Source of the DNA: Zipacnadum sp036504235
Lineage (GTDB): Bacteria; Armatimonadota; Zipacnadia; Zipacnadales; Zipacnadaceae
Direction: 5' to 3'
DNA: 26,396 nt
Assembly (NCBI GenBank): GCA_036504235.1
Contig: DASXVN010000045.1
Coordinates: 1 to 26,396 of the forward strand
The notes beneath the pieces are model-generated. The model did not search any database, was not told where the DNA came from, and saw only the letters and a program-made list of their open reading frames with translations. Below are positions 21,464 to 26,396 of this stretch, piece after piece. The translations under genes and the position numbers were made by a program. The number at the start of each line of letters is the position of its first letter. The first letter of the stretch is position 1.

Positions 21464-23389
21464 CTACCGCCGCAGCAACTCGCGGAAGGTTAGCAGCACT
21501 ATGCGGGGGAGGGCCGCCAGTCTCGGGAGGCGTTTGGGTTCTTTGGCGGTGCGGTAGAGCCACTCCAGGCCGCAGCGCTGCATCCAGACCGGGGCGCGGC
21601 GCTTGCGGCCGCTGATTACGTCCAGGCTGCCGCCTACCCCGATGCAAACCGGTACCCCCAAGGCCTCCAGGTGCGCCTTGATCCACTTCTCCTGGCGCGG
21701 AATCCCCATCGCTACCAGCAACAGCCCCGGCTGCTGGGACTGGATGTCGGCCACGATGCGTTGCTCCTCCGCCTCGTCGAAGTAGCCGTCACGGCAGCCT
21801 ACTACCTGCAGGCCGGGGACGCGCTCGGCTAGGACGCGGGCGGCGGCCTCGGCTACGCCCGGCTCGGCGCCTAGCAGGTAGACGCCGCGCTGCTGGGCCG
21901 TGGCTACCGCGCACAGGTCGGTCACCAGATCGCAGCCGGAAACCTTGTCCTGGAGCGGGAGGTCGAGCAGCTTGGAGGCCAGGACTACGCCCGCGCCGTC
22001 GGCGGTCACCAGGTCGGCCGCGTTCATGATCTCGCGAAATTCGGCGTCGTCCTGGGCGCGGATCACCGCCGAGGCGTCGGAAGTTATCACCATGTGCGGG
22101 TGGCCCTCGCGGAGGAACTGGGCGACGGCCGCCAGCGCGCCGGGGTAGGTGACGGCGTGCAGGCGCACCCCCAGCAGCCAGACCTCCTCCGGCTCGGCGG
22201 TCTCTGCCGTTTCCCGTAGGGGCGAATTTTGGCCCGCCCCCGGCGGGACAACATCCGCCCGCTCGCTGCGTTTGGCCCTAGGCAGCAGCCGCAGCAAGAC
22301 GTAGAAGCCCACCCCGCCCGCCGCCAGCCCGACTACCAGCACTAGGGTTTTCACCACGAAGCTGATCTCAATGAGCGCGACCAGAAGCAACGCCAGGGCG
22401 CACAGGTAGGCCGAGCCGGCCAGCAGCAAGGCGACGACCTGGCGGCGGCTGTAGCCCTGCGCGAGGAGCAGCACGTCGAGGTTGCGGCGGCGCTCCTGGA
22501 CGGCCACCGCGCGGCCCCCGTGGCGCAGGTCGGCTACGTAGGTGTAGGTGACGGAGAAGATCGGGATGCCGACGAGGAGGAGAGGTAGGAGGGCGACGAG
22601 GAAGGCGGTTTCCTTCAGGGCGCCCATGATGGAGAGGCCACCCACGAGAAAGCCGACGGTCATGGCGCCCGCGCGGGCGGAACGGCGAGAAAGGCGGCTG
22701 GCGAAGGGGGCCTGGAGAAGCAGCACGAGCGCCAGAGTGAGCGCCACATGCGGCACTGGGTATTGTCCTCGAAGAGTTGCCGGGAGCAAGGCGAAGATGC
22801 CGGCGCAGGTGAGGGAGGCGAGGCCTGCGACGCCGAAGGGCAACTCCAGGAGCGCGGCGCTCCAGCCGAAGACGGTGGAGCAGAGGACCAACCACAGGAC
22901 GGTGAGGACCGGGCCCGCCCAGTCGAGAGCGACGAGGTCGGTGATGAAGGGGACCTTGACCACGGAGACGGCGAGACCGCACCCTAGGGCGACTCGGGCC
23001 CCCAGCAGCAGCGCGGGAAGCGCCACTATCTGCCGCCAGTTGAGCAAGTCCACGACCGAGGTGAGAACCCAGACGACCGCGCCGCCCAACAGCAGCGCCG
23101 TGTAGGGCCGTGAACCGACAACCCACACTGAACCGAGCCGGACAACCGGGTCCCCCAAGCGGCAACTCACCGAGTTATATTCGGTGAGCAGGAACGCGGA
23201 CCAGATCGCGGAAAGGGCTGCCAACGTGATTAGCCCGGAGACGTCCAACCGGGCGCGCGGGGAGCGGCCCAGGGCCTTGCTCCGCCGCTCGAGGAACACA
23301 AAGAGCGCGCCCAGGAACAGCGTCCCCGCCGTGAGCAAGAGCATTACTAGCGGCCCGTGCCAACTTAGCCAGTATTGCAGGCGGTCCAT
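21464..23389 (-). CDS. Fusion: degenerate WecA/TagO-like membrane domain + TagA/WecG glycosyltransferase
   Basis: A 641-aa two-part protein. Residues 1-370 have about ten membrane segments and align by eye to the WecA/TagO/MraY family in the IMGALKETAFLVALLPLLLV and IPIFSVTYTYVADLRHGGRA region and the QGYSRRQVVALLLAG helix. The catalytic signatures are gone: the DDxxD position reads SVVDLLNW, NxxNxxDGLDGL reads STVFGWSAALLELPFGVAGL, and HLHH reads RRNLDV. Residues about 400-641 are a WecG/TagA/CpsF transferase with intact TADG (462-465, D464), GIPRQEKWI (562-570), GVGGSLDVISG and RAP..GLEWLYRTAKEP. It probably adds the second sugar to an undecaprenyl-linked intermediate. It begins 10 bp after the dehydrogenase stop and is probably co-transcribed. 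Confidence 0.85.
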   Translation of the reverse strand: MDRLQYWLSWHGPLVMLLLTAGTLFLGALFVFLERRSKALGRSPRARLDVSGLITLAALSAIWSAFLLTEYNSVSCRLGDPVVRLGSVWVVGSRPYTALLLGGAVVWVLTSVVDLLNWRQIVALPALLLGARVALGCGLAVSVVKVPFITDLVALDWAGPVLTVLWLVLCSTVFGWSAALLELPFGVAGLASLTCAGIFALLPATLRGQYPVPHVALTLALVLLLQAPFASRLSRRSARAGAMTVGFLVGGLSIMGALKETAFLVALLPLLLVGIPIFSVTYTYVADLRHGGRAVAVQERRRNLDVLLLAQGYSRRQVVALLLAGSAYLCALALLLVALIEISFVVKTLVLVVGLAAGGVGFYVLLRLLPRAKRSERADVVPPGAGQNSPLRETAETAEPEEVWLLGVRLHAVTYPGALAAVAQFLREGHPHMVITSDASAVIRAQDDAEFREIMNAADLVTADGAGVVLASKLLDLPLQDKVSGCDLVTDLCAVATAQQRGVYLLGAEPGVAEAAARVLAERVPGLQVVGCRDGYFDEAEEQRIVADIQSQQPGLLLVAMGIPRQEKWIKAHLEALGVPVCIGVGGSLDVISGRKRRAPVWMQRCGLEWLYRTAKEPKRLPRLAALPRIVLLTFRELLRR

Positions 23390-23399
23390 CGGCCGCCCC

Positions 23400-24452
23400 C
23401 TAGCGGATGAGACTGGCGACCAGATCGCCTTGCTCCTGGGTGCTTACGCCGCTTTTGGTGGAGAGGTCGCCTAGCTTGCCGGAGGCCAGGGCCTCGCTGA
23501 TGGCGCGCTCTATGGAAGCCGCCGCGGCGGTCTCGCCGAGGTGGTCGAGCATCATGCCGGCGGCGGCGATGGTGGCGATGGGGCAGATTACGTTCAGGCC
23601 GGTGTACTTGGGCGCGGAGCCGTGGATCGGCTCGAACATCGAGACGCCGGTGGGGTTGATGTTGCCGGAAGCCGCGACGCCCATGCCGCCCTGGATCATC
23701 GCGCCCAGGTCGGTGATGATGTCGCCGAACATGTTGGTGGTGACGATCACGTCAAACCACTCGGGGTTCTTCACGAACCACATGCAGCAGGCGTCCACGA
23801 AGGCGTGCTCCTGCTTGATGTCGGGGTACTCGGCGCCGACCTCGGCGTAGGTGCGGGTCCAGAGGCCATGACCGTGGGTGAGCACGTTGGCCTTGTCCAC
23901 CATGCACAGAGTGTTATTCTTCGCGCGCTTGCGGGTCGCCTCGAAAGCGTAGCGGATGATGCGCTCGGTGCCCTTGCGGGTGTAGACGGCCTCCTGCACG
24001 GCGACCTCATCGGGGGTGCCGGTCTTCATGGAGCCGCCGAGGCCGACGTACATGTCCTCAGTGTTCTCGCGGACCACCAGGAAGTCAATGTGCTCGGGAC
24101 CCTTGCCCTTGAGCGGGCACTCGACGCCGGGGTAGAGCTTGATGGGGCGCAGGTTCACGTACTGGTCGAACTCAAAGCGCAGGCGCAGGAGGATGCCCTT
24201 CTCCAGGATGCCAGGGGTGACGTCGGAGTGGCCGACCGCGCCGAGGTAGATAGCGTCCATCTGACCCAGCTCGGCCATCTCGCTATCGGTGATGATCTCG
24301 CCGGTCTTGAGGTAGCGGTCGCCGCCGATGTCGTAGTCTACGGTCTCGTACTTGACGCCATACTTATCCGCGGCCACGGCCAGGACTTTGAGCCCCTCGC
24401 GCATGACCTCCGGGCCGATTCCATCGCAGGGCAGAACAGCTATCTTATACAT
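23400..24452 (-). CDS. leuB: Isopropylmalate dehydrogenase family beta-decarboxylating dehydrogenase
   Basis: A 350-aa NAD-dependent oxidative decarboxylase. Substrate and metal residues of the family are present: R90, R92 and R102 in ILLRLRFEFDQYVNLRP, R128 and Y135 in VVRENTEDMYVG, K187 in MVDKANVL, D220, and D244/D248 in TTNMFGDIITDLG. In leucine synthesis LeuB converts 3-isopropylmalate to 2-oxoisocaproate. The RENTEDMY loop is shared with homoisocitrate, tartrate and isocitrate dehydrogenases, so the substrate is not certain, and no leuC/leuD lies in the window. ATG 24452 follows AAAGGAG. The downstream fusion glycosyltransferase gene is 10 bp away; the upstream gap is repeat DNA. Confidence 0.82.
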   Translation of the reverse strand: MYKIAVLPCDGIGPEVMREGLKVLAVAADKYGVKYETVDYDIGGDRYLKTGEIITDSEMAELGQMDAIYLGAVGHSDVTPGILEKGILLRLRFEFDQYVNLRPIKLYPGVECPLKGKGPEHIDFLVVRENTEDMYVGLGGSMKTGTPDEVAVQEAVYTRKGTERIIRYAFEATRKRAKNNTLCMVDKANVLTHGHGLWTRTYAEVGAEYPDIKQEHAFVDACCMWFVKNPEWFDVIVTTNMFGDIITDLGAMIQGGMGVAASGNINPTGVSMFEPIHGSAPKYTGLNVICPIATIAAAGMMLDHLGETAAAASIERAISEALASGKLGDLSTKSGVSTQEQGDLVASLIR

Positions 24453-24484
24453 GGGAAGAGTCTCCTTTGTGGTGCTCGGTGACG

Positions 24485-24708
24485 ACGGGGAGATTATAGC
24501 AGAAAAGGGGCGGGAGGGGCAAAAGCGGGGGGGAGGCGAGGAACGGCAACGGCCCTACCCCGCCCTGCGGGCACCCCTCCCTAAAGGGAGGGGAGTAATG
24601 GCGAGGTGGGGGCGGGAGATCAGTCTGGCCCCTCCCCCGGCCCCTCCCCCCGCGCCCTTCGGGCTGGGGAGAGGGGAGAACGGCGGGAGAGGCCGAGGCC
24701 GTTTCTGC
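24485..24708 (+). repeat. Repeat block upstream of the dehydrogenase and URO-D genes
   Basis: CCTACCCCGCCCTGCGGGCA module with CCCTAAAGGG (about 24555-24593) and a CCCCTCCCCCGGCCCCTCCC variant with a CGCGCCCTTCGGGCTGGGGA tip (about 24628-24680). Both face the same way as all other copies although the adjacent gene is on the - strand. No gene. Confidence 0.7.
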
Positions 24709-24818
24709 GTAGGGGCGCGTTTTGCGGAACGCAGTGGCGCAACACACGCCCGTCCGCTGCCTGACAGTTAGCGAGCGGGCGTGTGTCGCCCCGCGGACGG
24801 AGCGAAACGCGCCCCTAC
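24709..24818. repeat. 110-bp imperfect palindrome
   Basis: GTAGGGGCGCGTTT (24709-24722) is the exact complement of 24805-24818, and inside it ACACACGCCCG (24742-24752) pairs with CGGGCGTGTGT (24776-24786); further short matches occur near GCGGAACGCA and GCGGACGGAGCG. It is larger than the other repeats but shares the GCCCCTAC end with the hairpin modules. No reading frame of note. Confidence 0.75.
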
Positions 24819-24915
24819 ACCGGCAGAGACCCAGCGCAAGGCAGGAACGGTATGACCGGCGGCGAACCACTTCCTACCGCGCGGCCTCTCGGGCTGCGAC
24901 ACTAGGGAGGGAATC

Positions 24916-25983
24916 ATGGCGGCTACGATGACTAAGCGGGAACGGGTGGAGGCGGCGCTTCACTTGCGGGAGACCGACCGGGTGCCCGTGTATGACCTGA
25001 TGCTGAGCGACGCGGTGATTGAGCACTTTACCGGGCAGATCCCGCCGGTCGGGGAGGTGGGCAAGCGGCTGCGGTTGGAGGCAATTGCGCAGTGCTTGGA
25101 TATGACGCGCTCGGCTGCGTATGGGCCGGGGGAGCCCGGGGACTGGACCGATGAGGACGGTTTTGTGCACAATCGCGGGCGCTGGATCGGCGGCGGGACG
25201 CGGCACCGGCCCTTCTCCGACGAGGCGGGCGCTAAGGTGTGGCTGGCCAAGGCAATCGGGCGACTGCGGGAACCGCTGGACGGGCCGGCGCATCGCGAGG
25301 CCTTCCGGACGTACTGGGAGACCATGCGGGGGTACCTGCCGGACGACACGGTGGTGCTGCACGGGGAGACGGGGACGGGGCTGGATGAGGTGCGCTATGC
25401 GCTGGGGCTGGAATTGTTCTCGTACCTCTCGGTGGATGCGCCGGAGATGATCGCCGAGTACCTGGAACTGTATACCGACCGGAAGGTGGCGGAGATTCAC
25501 GCGGTGGCGGATGCGGAGCTGTCGCCGTGCACGCTGACCTACGGGGATATCGCCTGCAAGGGGCGGCTGCTGCACTCGCCGGCGTGGCTGCGGCGGGAGT
25601 TCTTCCCGCGGCTGGCGCGGCTCAACGAGGCGTGGCACGAGCATGGCGTCAAGTGCCTATTCCACTCGGACGGCTACCTGATGGAGATCATGGACGACCT
25701 GATCGAGAGCGGAATTGACGGACTGAACCCGATTGAGATCGTGGCGGGGATGGACCTGGCGGAGGTCAAGCGGCTCTACGGGGACCGGCTGTTCCTCACC
25801 GGCGGCATAGACATCAGCCAACTCATGGCGCTGGGGTCGGTGGAGCAGGTGAAGGAGACCTGCCGGCAGGCCATCGCCGCAGCCGCGCCGGGGTACTTCC
25901 TGGGCTCCACGACCGAGATAGACGACGGCGCGAAGCTGGAGAACGTGCTGGCGATGTGGGAGGTGGCGAAGGAGGGAAGGTAG
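24916..25983 (+). CDS. URO-D family protein, HSDG type
   Basis: A 355-aa TIM-barrel protein of the uroporphyrinogen decarboxylase superfamily, begun MAATMTKRERVEAALHLRET. The region equivalent to the H-x-C-G motif of cobalamin-type methyltransferases reads FHSDGYL (H250, D252), i.e. Asp replaces the metal-binding Cys. Other landmarks are the GINPIE-like GLNPIEIVAGMDL, GDRLFLTGGIDISQLMALGS and PGYFLGSTTEIDDG blocks. It lacks HemE's uroporphyrinogen-binding arginine clusters, so it is not a haem enzyme. Its role could be a decarboxylase or methyltransferase of unknown substrate. AGGGAGG lies eight bases before the ATG. It is monocistronic, with repeat DNA on both sides, and is only distantly similar to the URO-D protein at 15668. 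Confidence 0.87.
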   Translation: MAATMTKRERVEAALHLRETDRVPVYDLMLSDAVIEHFTGQIPPVGEVGKRLRLEAIAQCLDMTRSAAYGPGEPGDWTDEDGFVHNRGRWIGGGTRHRPFSDEAGAKVWLAKAIGRLREPLDGPAHREAFRTYWETMRGYLPDDTVVLHGETGTGLDEVRYALGLELFSYLSVDAPEMIAEYLELYTDRKVAEIHAVADAELSPCTLTYGDIACKGRLLHSPAWLRREFFPRLARLNEAWHEHGVKCLFHSDGYLMEIMDDLIESGIDGLNPIEIVAGMDLAEVKRLYGDRLFLTGGIDISQLMALGSVEQVKETCRQAIAAAAPGYFLGSTTEIDDGAKLENVLAMWEVAKEGR

Positions 25984-26120
25984 CGGCGGGCGGGCCTCAC
26001 CCCCCGGCCCCCTCTCCCCGCGCGGACTGGGGAGAGGGGGAGAAAGGCAAAGGCGGAGGCAACGGCGGACGGCTCCCCGGCGCAGACGCCGCCCTCCCCT
26101 AAATAGGGGAGGGTAGTCGG
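25984..26120 (+). repeat. Repeat block after the second URO-D gene
   Basis: CCTCACCCCCCGGCCCCCTC module (about 25995-26042) and an intact GGCGCAGACGCC plus CTCCCCTAAATAGGGGAGGG module (about 26079-26115), which is the uninterrupted form of the IS1595 target site. Confidence 0.8.
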
Positions 26121-26296
26121 AAAAGCTGTTTTCCCCGTAGGGGCAGAATTTCGGCGTCCGCGGGGCGGACGTTGCGTCCGCCATAATCTCCGCCAGCGGC
26201 TACCGCTGGGCCACGGTTCTCGTCGGGAGCGGGCGGAGATTGCCCCGCGGACGGGGCAATGGTTCTGTTAAGAAACCGCCTCCGCGGGTGCGGCTT
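26121..26296. repeat. Paired hairpins at the right edge
   Basis: GGCGGACG-TTG-CGTCCGCC (26164-26182) is followed by AATCTCCGCC (26185-26194) pairing with GGCGGAGATT (26232-26241), then GCCCCGCGGACGGGGC (26242-26257). No reading frame stands out. This may be the edge of an insertion sequence whose transposase end follows. Confidence 0.65.
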
Positions 26297-26396
26297 TCAG
26301 GCCGGGTTGTATTGCCGCCGGGGCCGCTGGCCGAAAAAAGCGTTCGCTCGCTCCACGCCGCGCGCTGCGGTCTTCTTTAGATTGATGGCCAGCGCC
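26297..26396 (-). CDS. Probable transposase C-terminus, cut by the window edge
   Basis: Reading the - strand from the window end, a 32-residue open frame begins ALAINLKKTAARGVERANAF and stops at TGA (26299-26297). The A-x-N-L-K-K pattern close to a C-terminus is typical of several DDE transposase families (IS1182-like and IS4/IS5-like). The hairpins just downstream of its stop would fit an insertion-sequence end. With so little sequence the family cannot be named and an unrelated gene is possible. Confidence 0.4.
   Translation of the reverse strand, partial: ALAINLKKTAARGVERANAFFGQRPRRQYNPA

Overview
The window looks like a chromosomal contig of a GC-rich bacterium, most likely Armatimonadota. 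The best single clue is the type II/IV-pilin-like protein at 6721-7344: an N-terminal processing motif, a 'FPVFARARAKAQQ' continuation and a C-terminal H-X9-DG motif, an architecture expanded in Armatimonadota and Planctomycetota. Two URO-D family proteins, SIMPL-domain proteins and a xylose-isomerase-like TIM-barrel protein fit this. The assignment is inference from gene content; no rRNA, tRNA or CRISPR array was seen.

Layout. (1) 12-3289: a complete, visibly more AT-rich mobile element of the IS1595 (ISXO2-like) family, with perfect 24-bp terminal inverted repeats and an 8-bp target duplication. It carries a transposase and five cargo genes: an unknown 84-aa protein, a WYL-like protein, and a three-gene overlapping set built around a PIN-domain nuclease. 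It sits inside a copy of a chromosomal intergenic repeat. (2) 3354-4049: a solitary SRA-like/HNH nuclease resembling McrA-type modification-dependent restriction enzymes. (3) 4284-5402: a promoter, a structured leader and a terminator ahead of a cation diffusion facilitator; the leader has features of a NiCo (Ni/Co) riboswitch. (4) 5386-11041: M20 peptidase, pilin-like protein, glutamine synthetase, and a PAS histidine kinase without a partner response regulator. (5) 11332-16618: a sigma-region-4-like HTH protein, a TrkA-C membrane protein, a TIM-barrel isomerase/epimerase, an HDAC-family deacetylase and a URO-D family protein, all on the + strand and separated by repeat blocks. (6) 16912-19308: MutS2. 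(7) 19476-21322: two tandem SIMPL-domain lipoprotein/periplasmic paralogues. (8) 21464-24452 (- strand): an isopropylmalate-dehydrogenase-type enzyme followed 10 bp later by a fusion of a degenerate WecA/TagO-like membrane domain with a TagA/WecG glycosyltransferase. (9) 24916-25983: a second URO-D family protein, then repeats and what looks like the C-terminal end of a transposase cut off by the window edge.

Nearly every intergenic gap after 4 kb is filled by a mosaic of a few short palindromic modules joined by ACGGC-type linkers, all in the same orientation whatever the direction of the flanking genes. This repeat system, the cargo-bearing IS1595 element, the candidate metal-sensing leader and the pseudo-TagO/TagA fusion are the main points of interest.
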